In this document: positions 43,232-52,546 of the stretch, in pieces
Position numbering within the stretch: the first letter of the stretch is position 1
Layout of the letters: the number at the start of each line of letters is the position of its first letter
NCBI GenBank assembly: GCA_016713675.1
Contig: JADJOS010000001.1
Span: forward strand, 2,046,001 to 2,110,000
Source of the DNA: Acidobacteriota bacterium
Lineage (GTDB): Bacteria > Acidobacteriota > Blastocatellia > Pyrinomonadales > Pyrinomonadaceae
Length of the DNA: 64,000 nucleotides
Direction of reading: 5' to 3'
Position numbers and translations under genes: made by a program
Notes under the pieces: model-generated
Seen by the model: only the letters and a program-made list of their open reading frames with translations
Database searches by the model: none
What the model was told of the DNA's origin: nothing

Positions 43232-44770
43232 AACAACGAGTTGCTCGCCTCCGGCAGTGGTCACGTAGCCGGAGAGAGCCGAGACCTGGTCGATCGTGCC
43301 GGTCTTGCCACGCATATTTCCTTGTGCGGCGGTGCCTTTGAAACGGTTTCGCAGCGTGCCGTCAACCCCGCCGATCGTCAGGCTGTCACGCCAGGCTTGC
43401 GAGTATTTGCTCTGCTTTGCCATGTACGTGTAAAGGGTAACGACGGCCGATGGCGTGATCAGGTTGTGCCGCGAAAGCCCGCTGCCATCCCATTGAACGA
43501 TACCGTCGTCAGGCACGCCGATCTGCTTGAGGAAGCCCTTTACTACGCTGAGCCCGAGGTTCGAACTATTGCCGGAACCGCCGTTTTTCCTGCCGACCTC
43601 TTCGCCGAGCGTCCACAGGATAGTTTCGGTGTACATATTTTGGCTCGGCTTCATAGTCTTTGCTGCGATCAGCGAGAGAGGCGGCGATTCGAGTTTTGTG
43701 ACTTCGATGGATATTGAAGCACCGTTCGAAAAGGGAAACGCCCGTTCACCATTAGCCAATGTTCGCGAGCGGCCGGTGACTGTAATTCCTCTCTTTTGCA
43801 AGCGTTCTTTTAATATGGCAACGAACAACTCTGCCGGTCGCGTTATCGTGATCGATGCCTGATACGTATTATCGCCTGTCGGCATTGTGCCGCTGACCTC
43901 AACGACATTTTGATCGATCTGTTTGAACACTCGGAGGTTTCGCTTCGTCCCCGACTGTCCAGTAACGCATCGATTAACGATTCGCATTATCTGGTTCATC
44001 GGCGAGATCCTGGCAATACACTGATTTCCGCGTGATCCGGGCATAACGCTGATATCGACCGCATTATCATTCAGCGGCAACGCCGATATTTCAGCTCCAT
44101 AATACGATTGCAGGTCGTCCCATTCCCACGTGTCAGGAATTCTAAATCCCTTGAAATAACTCTCGTCGCCGACGATATCACCTTCGATCTTCTTTACCCC
44201 GGCATTACCTATCTTCTCGGCAAGATCGTCAATTCCCTTGTAATAGTCGCTATTTGAGAACGCCGTTGAGATCGAGATATCGCCTCCGCCGATTACGACG
44301 AGATCGCCCTTCAACGTTCCGTCAGCATCCGGCAAGGCCGCTGCCCGCACTGAGGTAACGAACCGGAAGTCCGGCGTTAGCCGCTCGATCGCAGTCGCAA
44401 CGGTGAAATTCTTCATGTTTGACGCCGGCATGAAGTATTTGTCAGCGTCGTTTTCGAATAGGATCTTGCCCGAATTGAGCGACGCGATCTTGATTCCGAT
44501 GCGACCTCGGCGAACCTCTGGCGAGAAAAGTCGCTGCCTGATCGTCGATTGTAGATCCGCAACGGTCTGGACCGTTGCTGGAGTCGGACTCGGCGTCGCG
44601 ACTGGGATCGAGGTTGGTTTTGGTGCCGGATTTACCTTCGGCGAAGGAGTCGGCGTTTCCGAAGCCCTAATACTCGCATCATCATGAGCAGAGGTGACTC
44701 GCGTAACGGTGGTGGCGAAGCATACCGTTGCCAAAAGGACGAGAATGGTGAACCTAGAGGTGAGTTTCAT
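43130..44770 (-). CDS. dacB: D-alanyl-D-alanine carboxypeptidase/endopeptidase, PBP4 (S13) family
   Basis: A 546-residue penicillin-binding protein that trims peptidoglycan peptides. Signal peptide FTILVLLATVCFATTVTRV, then a Pro/Thr-rich spacer. Active-site Ser in MPASNMKNFTVATAIER (S-x-x-K), the second motif in DGSGLSRHNLITP, and the KTG triad in MRGKTGTIDQVSALSGYV. The S13 insert domain (YYGAEISALPLNDNAVDISV) is present. It converges on, and overlaps by 102 bases, the SRPBCC gene, and is divergent from the peroxidase gene. Confidence 0.92.
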   Translation of the reverse strand: MKLTSRFTILVLLATVCFATTVTRVTSAHDDASIRASETPTPSPKVNPAPKPTSIPVATPSPTPATVQTVADLQSTIRQRLFSPEVRRGRIGIKIASLNSGKILFENDADKYFMPASNMKNFTVATAIERLTPDFRFVTSVRAAALPDADGTLKGDLVVIGGGDISISTAFSNSDYYKGIDDLAEKIGNAGVKKIEGDIVGDESYFKGFRIPDTWEWDDLQSYYGAEISALPLNDNAVDISVMPGSRGNQCIARISPMNQIMRIVNRCVTGQSGTKRNLRVFKQIDQNVVEVSGTMPTGDNTYQASITITRPAELFVAILKERLQKRGITVTGRSRTLANGERAFPFSNGASISIEVTKLESPPLSLIAAKTMKPSQNMYTETILWTLGEEVGRKNGGSGNSSNLGLSVVKGFLKQIGVPDDGIVQWDGSGLSRHNLITPSAVVTLYTYMAKQSKYSQAWRDSLTIGGVDGTLRNRFKGTAAQGNMRGKTGTIDQVSALSGYVTTAGGEQLVVSLVVNGVPTPGARVALIDEIVVKLANFNGKIDQ

Positions 44771-44938
44771 AGGTCAGATTCTAACGGAAAAATGGTAGGC
44801 AACAAACTTCGCCTGACAGCCCGGACGCATCCGCAAGTGCATTTTATTCGCCATATTGATTTTGATATACTTGTTCGTTCGCAACCCCTTTCGGGAAAAG
44901 GCATTTATTGAGATCTGAAAGATTGGAGCTTACCTTCG

Positions 44939-47755
44939 ATGAATCGAGTTAAATTGGTCACTTTGTCAGTGTTTGCGGTGCTTGGGATCGCTTTCTTTCT
45001 TATGCCTCTTAAGCCTGACAAGGTAAGCGGCCGCATGCTGTCTGAGGCTATCGGTTCGCCGACAAATGTTGATGCCTCCGACAACAGCTATGTTGAAAAG
45101 ATCCAGATCCATTGGGATACCGTTCGCGGTGCGACGCTGTATCGAATTTTCCGAAATACTGTGAATAATGCCGGCGGAGCTGCGGACGTAGGCACGACAG
45201 CGGCAAACTACTTTTTCGATACCCCGCCGTCTGCGGGAACAAATTATTTTTATTGGGTCCGGGCCGAAAATGGCGGCACAGTCAGTGAACTAAGTCTTGC
45301 TGACCAGGGAAGGCGGGCGGTTGGAACGGTCCAGCCAAGCCCATTCGGGCTGCTTGAACCGCCGAATGCACCAACGGGCAACCCTATTACCGCCGCAAAA
45401 GCATATCTGGGCAAGACGATCTTCTGGGATGAGCAACTGTCATCAACAAAGACAGTTTCCTGCGGCACCTGTCACCGACCTGCGGCCGGGGGCAGCGATC
45501 CGCGCACGGTGATAGGAGATAGCCGTTCGACCAATGCGGGACCGGACAATACGTTCAACACAGGCGACGACATTTCGGGTTCGCCGGGCGTACCTCAAAA
45601 CAATATTAACGGCACCTATACTTCGATCCCGCTCTTCGGCATCAATCCCCAAGTGACCGGCCGCAAATCGCCGACTTATCTGAACGGGGCATATACCCGC
45701 CAAGGCCTGTTCTGGGATGGTCGTGCGACGGATATTTTTCGGGATCAGATCACCAATTCCGTGCTTCTGACCGAATGGGCAAGCCTTGAGAGTCAGTCCG
45801 CCGGACCGCCTCTTTCTTCGGCCGAAATGGCACATGGCGGCCGCACGTGGCTGCAAGTCGCATCACAGATCGAATCGTCGAAACCGCTTGCTCTGGCAAC
45901 AAGGCTTCCAAACGGACTTAAGTCGTGGATCGCAAACCGGACATACCCGCAGCTTTTTCAAGAGGCTTTCGGAACTCCCGAAGTGACTCCTTCGAGGATC
46001 GCAATGGCGGTCGCAACACACGAACGCACTCTCTTCTCTGATCGAACGCCGCTCGACCTCGCTATTCAGAATATCCAGCCGCTTACCTTGGAGGAACAGG
46101 ACGGTCAGACAGTATTTGTCGATATGAACTGCAATGCCTGTCACGGCGGGCCATTGCTCAGTGATAATAATTACCACAATATCGGCGTTCGGCCGCAGAA
46201 CGAGGATATTGGTCGAGGAGCCGTCACTGGACTGGTAGAAGACAATGGCCGATTCAAGACACCTACGCTGAGAAATGTTTCCCTTAGAGGACCGTTTTTT
46301 CATAACGGCCGGAAAGAGAATCTTGAGGACGTGATCGAACTCTACCGCCGCGGCGGCGATTTTAGTGCTCCGAATATTGACCCCGACCTAATTCATCCAT
46401 TAAACCTTACGAATCAGCAGCGTTCCGACCTCGCCGCATTTATGCGGCGTCCACTGACCGACCCTCGAGTCGCCAACGAGAGAGCCCCGTTTGATCGGCC
46501 GCGATTATATACTGAGTCGGTCCGTGTGCCTGTAATTACAGGAATCGGACGGGCCGGGGCGGGAGCGATCGTTCCGATTCCAACCGCGATCGAGCCGCCG
46601 CTGCTTGGAAATCCAAGTTTTACAGTCGCAGTTTCCCGCGGGCTCGGCGGAGCACCTGCGGTTCTGGTTATCGATTCGAACGACCCCGGAGTTGGTTCGG
46701 CTGTACCTTCGACCGGTTCATTCGCACGGGTGACGATTGACCTTGCCGGCACCGGAAACGGAGGCGGTTGGGGCAGCGTCAAACTCTCTATCCGGAATGA
46801 TCTGGCATTGGTCGGCCGGACGTTTTACGGGCGATGGTACATTACGGATGCGGCCGCTGCGAACGGTTTTTCGGTGACGCCTGCATTCAGTTTCTCGATC
46901 TTCAGCTCTTCAAATTTAGGTACAGTTTTCGATTTTGACGGCGACAATAAGTCAGATGTGAGTATTTACCGTCCGAACGGCGGTTCCGGCGGCGAGTGGT
47001 GGTGGTCTAGATCATCGAACGGCGGAAATGGAGCTGTGCAGTTCGGGACTGCGACCGATGTCATCGTTCCGTCGGATTTCACTGGCGACAACAAGACGGA
47101 CATCGCCTTCTTTCGTCCTTCGACCGGTTTCTGGTATGTGCTGAGGAGCGACGACTTTTCGTTCTTCGCATTTCCATTCGGTTCCGGCGGCGACGTTCCT
47201 GTACCTGCTGACTATGACGCCGACGGCCGGTCCGATCCGGCTGTGTTCCGACCTTCGAACAGCACTTGGTTCATCGCCAATTCAGGCGGCGGCACGGCCA
47301 TACAGCAATTCGGCATCGCGGGCGACCTTCCGGTTCCGGCTGACTACGACGGCGACGCCAAGGCCGACATCGCGATATACCGGCCGAGCCTCGGCCAATG
47401 GTGGCTTGCCAGGAGCAGTGCGGGAACTGTCGCGTTCGAGTTCGGCACGGCGACGGACAAGGCAGTATCGGGCGACTATACCGGCGACGGCAAGGCCGAT
47501 GTAGCGTTCTGGCGTCCTGCGACCGGCGATTGGTATATTTTGCGAAGCGAGAATAACAGCTACTTTGCGTTCCCGTTCGGAATTGCCTCTGATCTGCCGG
47601 TGCCCGGCGACTACGACGGTGACGGAAAGTATGACGCCGCCGTCTTCCGCCCGTCGAACTCAACGTGGTTCGCCCAACGCTCGACCGCCGGAACACTTAT
47701 CCAGCAGTTCGGCCAAATCGGCGATATCCCGCTTCCGAATGCTTTTGTTCGATAA
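44939..47755 (+). CDS. Di-haem cytochrome c peroxidase with Fn3 and FG-GAP-type repeats
   Basis: A 938-residue exported protein. Domains in order: signal peptide (LVTLSVFAVLGIAFFLMPL); a fibronectin-III-like domain (SYVEKIQIHWDTVRGATLYR); a MauG/CcpA-type di-haem domain with CGTCH (near 175) and CNACH (near 398) plus RNVSLRGPFFHNGRKENLED; a linker; and a C-terminal array of about six calcium-binding FG-GAP/VCBS-like repeats (DYDGDGKYDAAVFRPSNSTW, QFGIAGDLPVPADYDGDAK). The repeats likely form a propeller for surface anchoring or binding. Redox substrate unknown; the fusion is unusual for a peroxidase. Confidence 0.9.
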   Translation: MNRVKLVTLSVFAVLGIAFFLMPLKPDKVSGRMLSEAIGSPTNVDASDNSYVEKIQIHWDTVRGATLYRIFRNTVNNAGGAADVGTTAANYFFDTPPSAGTNYFYWVRAENGGTVSELSLADQGRRAVGTVQPSPFGLLEPPNAPTGNPITAAKAYLGKTIFWDEQLSSTKTVSCGTCHRPAAGGSDPRTVIGDSRSTNAGPDNTFNTGDDISGSPGVPQNNINGTYTSIPLFGINPQVTGRKSPTYLNGAYTRQGLFWDGRATDIFRDQITNSVLLTEWASLESQSAGPPLSSAEMAHGGRTWLQVASQIESSKPLALATRLPNGLKSWIANRTYPQLFQEAFGTPEVTPSRIAMAVATHERTLFSDRTPLDLAIQNIQPLTLEEQDGQTVFVDMNCNACHGGPLLSDNNYHNIGVRPQNEDIGRGAVTGLVEDNGRFKTPTLRNVSLRGPFFHNGRKENLEDVIELYRRGGDFSAPNIDPDLIHPLNLTNQQRSDLAAFMRRPLTDPRVANERAPFDRPRLYTESVRVPVITGIGRAGAGAIVPIPTAIEPPLLGNPSFTVAVSRGLGGAPAVLVIDSNDPGVGSAVPSTGSFARVTIDLAGTGNGGGWGSVKLSIRNDLALVGRTFYGRWYITDAAAANGFSVTPAFSFSIFSSSNLGTVFDFDGDNKSDVSIYRPNGGSGGEWWWSRSSNGGNGAVQFGTATDVIVPSDFTGDNKTDIAFFRPSTGFWYVLRSDDFSFFAFPFGSGGDVPVPADYDADGRSDPAVFRPSNSTWFIANSGGGTAIQQFGIAGDLPVPADYDGDAKADIAIYRPSLGQWWLARSSAGTVAFEFGTATDKAVSGDYTGDGKADVAFWRPATGDWYILRSENNSYFAFPFGIASDLPVPGDYDGDGKYDAAVFRPSNSTWFAQRSTAGTLIQQFGQIGDIPLPNAFVR

Positions 47756-47832
47756 TAGAAACGACAAAAATAGAATGCGGACCAACTTATGTTAACTCCG
47801 CATTCTATTGTTTTTATCTAGGCTAACCTAGA

Positions 47833-50376
47833 CTATTTGCATTTTGAATATCCGCAGTCGCGGCATGAGTCGCAGCCGGAGGCGTGTTCTAGTTGGCCGC
47901 CGCATTCGGGGCAATCGCTGATCAGGGTGGACATGTTGGATTCCGTGCCCATAGATTTGCCGATCGCTCGGGCGGACTCGGGCAGGTTCTTTAGACGGCG
48001 ATCGATCAAGAGAAGGCATTCAGCGACAGCCTGTTCGGGCGATGTCAGCAGACGTTCGTTGAACCAGACGGCGTGGGTGGCGGTCACCTTATTCAGGCTG
48101 TGGGCGACCTCGTGTGCGTCAAATCCGCCGCGAAGCATCTTCGACGCAAGTAAACCAACGCCGGGGCTGATCGGCCCCGCGCAAAAGATCTCGCGGATGC
48201 CGACGCCATCGTGATTTACGGTCACGTAGAGGTTCTGTCCCTCGAACGGAATTCGCCAGGTCGAGCCTTGAAGTTCGCGGGGACGCTCGATCCGCTCGCC
48301 TGAACGAACACCATCGTCGGAACGCAAGCTGCCGGCCTGCGTCTGGCCTTCTGCGTCAAATCCGTTGATCCCATCTCTCACTTCCGAGTCCTGCAGGCTG
48401 GCAGCCTGCGTTCCGGCGGATTTCATTGAGTTGAGAACCTGCCCTTCGCGGCTGCCGTCGCGGTAGTAGCTGACGGCTTTGCAGCCGAGTTTTCGAGCAA
48501 GATGATAGAGTTCGTCGACCGATTCGACGGTGTCGTCTTTGGCACCGTTGCAGGTCTTTGAGATCGCATTGTCGACGTGCTTTTGAGCGGCGGCCAGCAC
48601 TTTTACGTGTTCGATCGATTTGATCGCCATTGCAGAGATAAAATGCGGCGGCAGTTCGTGTTCGTGTTCGACGACGTATTCGGCAGCGGCTTTGATCGAT
48701 TCTTCGTTGGTCTGATCGACCGTTAGGCCGAGAGCTTCGGCTGCCGGTGAATGCACGTAGGTGCGGGTCCCGATAGTGTCCTGACGCACGTACGCCCACG
48801 AGAAATTGGGTTCAATGCCGGACGACGTTTCGGCGACGAGCGAGATCGTGCCGGTCGGGGCGATGGTCGTTACTTCATAGTTTCGCGGGGTCAATGGAAT
48901 GTCACGCGGAATGCCGATTTCGTCATATATAAATCGTGCATAGGCGTCGCGGTTTGGTTCGAGTTCGGGGAAAACGCCCTTTTCGCGGCCTAGGCGAAGT
49001 GATGCCATCCACGCTTCGCGGCGGATAAAGCCCATGACACGTTCCATCAACGCGATCGATTCATCGCTGCCGTAGGTAATGCCGAGTTTAAGACAAAGAT
49101 CGGCAAAGCCCATTATTCCGAGTCCAACCGGCCGCGTGCGTTTGACCACATCATCGATCTCCGGCAGCGGAAAGTAGCCGGCATCAACGACGTTGTCGAG
49201 AAATTGCGTACAGAGATGCGTCGCGCTCGACAGGCGTTCCCAATCGACTATACCTTCACCGTCAGTAGTTCTCGTGAAGAATTTTGCAACGTCGATCGAG
49301 CCGAGGTTGCACGAATTGTTGAAGTGCAATTGCTGTTCGCCGCACGGATTACACGCATAGATAGGGCCCATTGACGCCATCATGTGGTTGTGACGATTGA
49401 CCTCGTCGATAAAGATGATGCCGGGCTCGGCATATTTGTGGGCCGATGCGATGATGCGGTTCCAGATGTCGGGTGCGAAGACCATACCGGGCATCGGCGG
49501 TTCTTCGATGATGCAATCGGTCAGATCGGCGGTCTCGAACGCGAGTTTATCCGCAAATGTCGCTGTCGAACCGTCGGGACGGCGATAAACTACATAATCG
49601 GCCCCGGTCACGGTGTCGAATACAGCTTGTGTCCACGGTTCGCCTTTAAATTCGGTCTGGAACCAAACGCCGCTATCGACGGCATCCATAAAGAGATCGG
49701 TCACCGTAACCGAGATATTGAAGTTCGTCAGACTGGTCTGGTCGTTCTTGGCGTGGATGAACCGCAGAATGTCAGGATGCGTGATCGCCAAAATGCCCAT
49801 ATTAGCACCGCGACGGACGCCGCCCTGCTTAACGACCTCTGTCGTTTGGTTGACGATATTCATGAAGCTGACCGGCCCGGAAGCGACGCCGCGCGTCGAA
49901 TTGACCATCGCACCTGCCGGCCGAAGAAACTCATATGTCATCCCGGTTCCGCCGCCGGTCTGATGAATAATAGCGACATTTTGGGCGTGTTCCATGATAC
50001 CCTCGATCGAATCGGGGACGTTGAGCACGAAGCACGCAGCGAGCTGGCCCTTGGGTTTCCCGGCGTTGACGAGGCACGGCGTATTAGGTACGAATTCGCG
50101 AGCGAGCATGACCGAGGTCATGTCATTATAAAACTGATTCTGTTTGACCGGATCGGTCTCGGCCCTAGATACGTGGCCAACGACACGGCGGACGATGTCG
50201 GACCAGGTCTCAAGAGGTTCGCCGTTTTCATCTTTCAGAGAATAGCGTTTTGAGACGACCTTTTGAGCGTTGAGGCCAAGCGGAGCGAATTGACGGCCCT
50301 TTGCAGTACCAGTTCCGTTAGAATTTGCTTGATTAGCGGAAATTCCGCCGCCGACAGATTCAAAGACTGTTCTCAT
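47833..50376 (-). CDS. nrdJ: Vitamin B12-dependent ribonucleotide reductase (class II)
   Basis: About 847 residues from an ATG preceded by GAGGAGAATCACC; an in-frame extension from 50526 is rejected. Makes deoxyribonucleotides without oxygen using adenosylcobalamin. Seen: HQTGGGTGMTYEFLRPAGAM, RRGANMGILAITHPDIL, IYACNPCGEQQLHFNNSCNL (active-site Cys region), VGLGIMGFADLCLKLGI, ATIAPTGTISLVAETSSGIE, and a C-terminal zinc ribbon (CPECGG, CDSCRDCGYSKC). Residues of about 650-690 are encoded by an inverted repeat (48318-48415). A candidate NrdR box lies upstream. Confidence 0.95.
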   Translation of the reverse strand: MRTVFESVGGGISANQANSNGTGTAKGRQFAPLGLNAQKVVSKRYSLKDENGEPLETWSDIVRRVVGHVSRAETDPVKQNQFYNDMTSVMLAREFVPNTPCLVNAGKPKGQLAACFVLNVPDSIEGIMEHAQNVAIIHQTGGGTGMTYEFLRPAGAMVNSTRGVASGPVSFMNIVNQTTEVVKQGGVRRGANMGILAITHPDILRFIHAKNDQTSLTNFNISVTVTDLFMDAVDSGVWFQTEFKGEPWTQAVFDTVTGADYVVYRRPDGSTATFADKLAFETADLTDCIIEEPPMPGMVFAPDIWNRIIASAHKYAEPGIIFIDEVNRHNHMMASMGPIYACNPCGEQQLHFNNSCNLGSIDVAKFFTRTTDGEGIVDWERLSSATHLCTQFLDNVVDAGYFPLPEIDDVVKRTRPVGLGIMGFADLCLKLGITYGSDESIALMERVMGFIRREAWMASLRLGREKGVFPELEPNRDAYARFIYDEIGIPRDIPLTPRNYEVTTIAPTGTISLVAETSSGIEPNFSWAYVRQDTIGTRTYVHSPAAEALGLTVDQTNEESIKAAAEYVVEHEHELPPHFISAMAIKSIEHVKVLAAAQKHVDNAISKTCNGAKDDTVESVDELYHLARKLGCKAVSYYRDGSREGQVLNSMKSAGTQAASLQDSEVRDGINGFDAEGQTQAGSLRSDDGVRSGERIERPRELQGSTWRIPFEGQNLYVTVNHDGVGIREIFCAGPISPGVGLLASKMLRGGFDAHEVAHSLNKVTATHAVWFNERLLTSPEQAVAECLLLIDRRLKNLPESARAIGKSMGTESNMSTLISDCPECGGQLEHASGCDSCRDCGYSKCK
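48318..48415. repeat. Palindromic element inserted in frame in nrdJ
   Basis: Two 23-base arms, CGGAACGCAAGCTGCCGGCC and on, and its complement with two mismatches (21 of 23), around a 52-base spacer. It is wholly inside the open frame and encodes a Gln/Ala/Ser/Gly/Asp-rich loop (GTQAASLQDSEVRDG to GQTQAGSLRSDD) in the region before the C-terminal GSTWRIPFEG block. Confidence 0.85.
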
Positions 50377-50534
50377 AACTTGGTGATTCTCCTCACGCGC
50401 AAGAAGCGTGGACACGAATAGTTGATGTAATACTATTTTAACATTGGAAATAGTATTTTGGAATGCGAAGAACCCGGAATTGTTTACCGTTTGAGCTTGA
50501 GAATTGCAGCTATATTTCATCCTCAAGTGAGTGA

Positions 50535-50563
50535 AGTCTAAACAAGAAAATTATAGATGTCAA
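50535..50563 (-). promoter_or_regulatory. Candidate nrdJ promoter
   Basis: On the minus strand, a perfect TTGACA (-35) is followed after 17 bases by TAGACT (-10, 4 of 6 matches). This is upstream of nrdJ and would give a leader of about 150 bases. Confidence 0.55.
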
Positions 50564-50573
50564 CACATTTTTT

Positions 50574-50589
50574 CCACAACATATAGTGT
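50574..50589 (-). promoter_or_regulatory. Candidate NrdR box
   Basis: Minus-strand ACACTATATGTTGTGG matches the NrdR consensus (acaCwAtATaTwGtgt) at about 14 of 16 positions and lies just upstream of the -35. NrdR represses ribonucleotide reductase genes. Only one box is clear; NrdR sites usually come in pairs. Confidence 0.6.
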
Positions 50590-50685
50590 TAATTTCAATG
50601 TTCACAACAACAGAGGGCTTAAGTTAAAGTAATTGTTTAGGTTACGAGGTTTGACGAAACAGTTTTCAATTTCGAAACTATTATT

Positions 50686-51582
50686 ATGGATAGATTGGTT
50701 CACGGAACAGCCGCAGACGGCACTATACGGCTTATTGCAGCGGTCACGACGGACACCGTCGCCGAGGCGATTCGCCGGCACGAAACTGCACCGACCGCAT
50801 CCGCCGCACTAGGGCGAATGTTGACGGGTGCGGCATTGCTCGGAGCAAGTTTAAAGGAATTTGACCGTTTGACGGTCCGGATCGACGCCGACGGCCCTGT
50901 TGGCGGTATCATTGTCGAATCCAACAACCTCGGTCACGTTCGCGGGTACGTTCGAAACCCGACCGCCGAACTGCCGTCGAAGCCCGACGGAAAGTTCGAC
51001 GTCAGCGGCATTGTTGGAGGCGGGATGTTTCACGTGATGCGTGAGTCGGGCTTTGAACTCGGGCTTCATCGGGAGCCATATATTGGTTCCGTGCCTATCA
51101 CATCGGGCGAGATCGCGGAGGATTTTGCGTTTTATCTGGCGAAATCGGAACAGATCCCGTCGGCTGTAATGCTTGGGGTCTTGCTGCAAAATACCGAGCC
51201 ATTCGTCACGGCGTCCGGCGGCGTGATGATCCAGATGATGCCCGGCGTCAACGATCACATCGTAACGATGATCGAAGATACGGTCGCACACGCACCGCAT
51301 CTTACTTCGGTCATCAAAGAAGGTGCGACGCCTGAAGACCTGCTCAAGCTTGTTCTCGGGGTGATCGATTTTGAGATCCTCGACGAAAAGGACGTTTCTT
51401 TCAAGTGTACCTGCTCGGTCGAACGAGCGGCGTCGATGATCGCGGCACTTGGCAAGGCCGAAGTCGCTTCGATGAAGGCCGAGGACAAAGGAGCGGTGAT
51501 GAATTGCGGCTTCTGCAATGAGACCTACGATCTCGACGAGAGCCATTTGGATTCAATTTTGCTGGGTCTTGCGAATAATTGA
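50686..51582 (+). CDS. hslO: Redox-regulated chaperone Hsp33
   Basis: A 298-residue holdase activated by oxidation and unfolding. The N-terminal domain matches the family (DRLVHGTAADGTIRLIAAVT, LTVRIDADGPVGGIIVESN). The C-terminal zinc switch has all four Cys residues, in FKCTCSVERA and MNCGFCNETY. It is divergent from nrdJ, with a 160-base or longer shared upstream region, and is followed by ispA. Confidence 0.94.
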   Translation: MDRLVHGTAADGTIRLIAAVTTDTVAEAIRRHETAPTASAALGRMLTGAALLGASLKEFDRLTVRIDADGPVGGIIVESNNLGHVRGYVRNPTAELPSKPDGKFDVSGIVGGGMFHVMRESGFELGLHREPYIGSVPITSGEIAEDFAFYLAKSEQIPSAVMLGVLLQNTEPFVTASGGVMIQMMPGVNDHIVTMIEDTVAHAPHLTSVIKEGATPEDLLKLVLGVIDFEILDEKDVSFKCTCSVERAASMIAALGKAEVASMKAEDKGAVMNCGFCNETYDLDESHLDSILLGLANN

Positions 51583-51615
51583 ATTAACCCGACCGATAGC
51601 AGATAATTTTCGTAA

Positions 51616-52500
51616 ATGCCTGACACCGCATCATTTTATATAGAGATATCGCAGCTCGTCGACGCAGAGTTGGACCGTCTTTTGCCGGCCGCCGAAGTTG
51701 AGCCGACGCGGCTTCATGAGGCGATGCGTTGGAGCGTGTTTGCGGGCGGTAAACGGTTTCGGCCGGCACTTGCGATCGCGGTCGGAAGGGCGTTCGGTGT
51801 CTCAGATGAGAAGCTGTTGAGTATCGCCGCGGCTATCGAGATGATCCATACATTTTCGCTCATTCATGACGACCTCCCGGCAATGGATGACGACAATATG
51901 CGTCGCGGCAAGGAGACATGTCACATCAAATACGACGAGGCGACCGCCATTCTCGCGGGCGATGCACTGCAAACATTGGCGTTCAAGACGATCGCGGAGG
52001 ATGAGAAATTGCCCGTGGTCATTAGGCTTAGGCTTGTCGTCGGGCTCGCGTCGGCAACCGGTACGCCGGACGGCATGGTCGCCGGACAGCAGTTCGATCT
52101 TGAGGCCGAGGGCAGCGGTTAGAACGCCGACATCGAACGCATACACAATCTAAAGACCGGGGCGTTGATCAGTTTTTCGGCTCGTGCCGGTGCGATGATC
52201 GCGGCCGCAGATGAATCCAAAATCGAAGTGATCAATGAATTTGCCGACCAGCTCGGGCTGCTGTTTCAGATCACGGACGACCTGTTGGATGTGACCCAAA
52301 CCAGCGATGTCCTGGGCAAAACAGCAGGTAAAGACGCTGCGGCATCAAAGGCTACATACCCCGGAAAATACGGTTTCGAGGCTGCTTCGCAGATGGCGGC
52401 CGATGTCCACAAACGAGCCGTCGCATCACTCGAACCGCTGGGTCCTCGGGCTGATCTGCTCTGCGATATCGCCGGCCACATACTCGATCGGACGAGCTAA
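51616..52500 (+). pseudogene. ispA: Farnesyl/geranyl diphosphate synthase with in-frame amber stop
   Basis: Trans-isoprenyl diphosphate synthase of about 294 residues interrupted by one TAG at 52120-52122; both halves are in the same frame. Before it: FAGGKRFRPALAIAVGRAF, first Asp-rich motif IHDDLPAMDDDNMRRGKETC, MVAGQQFDLEAEGSG. After it: NADIERIHNLKTGALISFSA, second Asp-rich motif FQITDDLLDVT, GKDAAASKATYPGKYG. In the family this spot is a short variable, often charged turn (EAEGKx-xxEExxxIH). The rest is intact, so this is a nonsense mutation, a base-calling error or readthrough. Isoprenoid synthesis is essential, which makes an error or a second copy likely. Confidence 0.88.
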
Positions 52501-52546
52501 GTTCGGAATCCTCAGGCCATTCGGCGTTTTATTTCCACTTGTAAAG

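Noticed and set aside
49384..50253. 289-codon open frame on the plus strand
   Set aside because: Antisense to nrdJ; no domain and biased composition.
50377..50685. Cobalamin riboswitch upstream of nrdJ
   Set aside because: No B12-box-like sequence found; promoter and NrdR-type site explain the conserved-looking bases.
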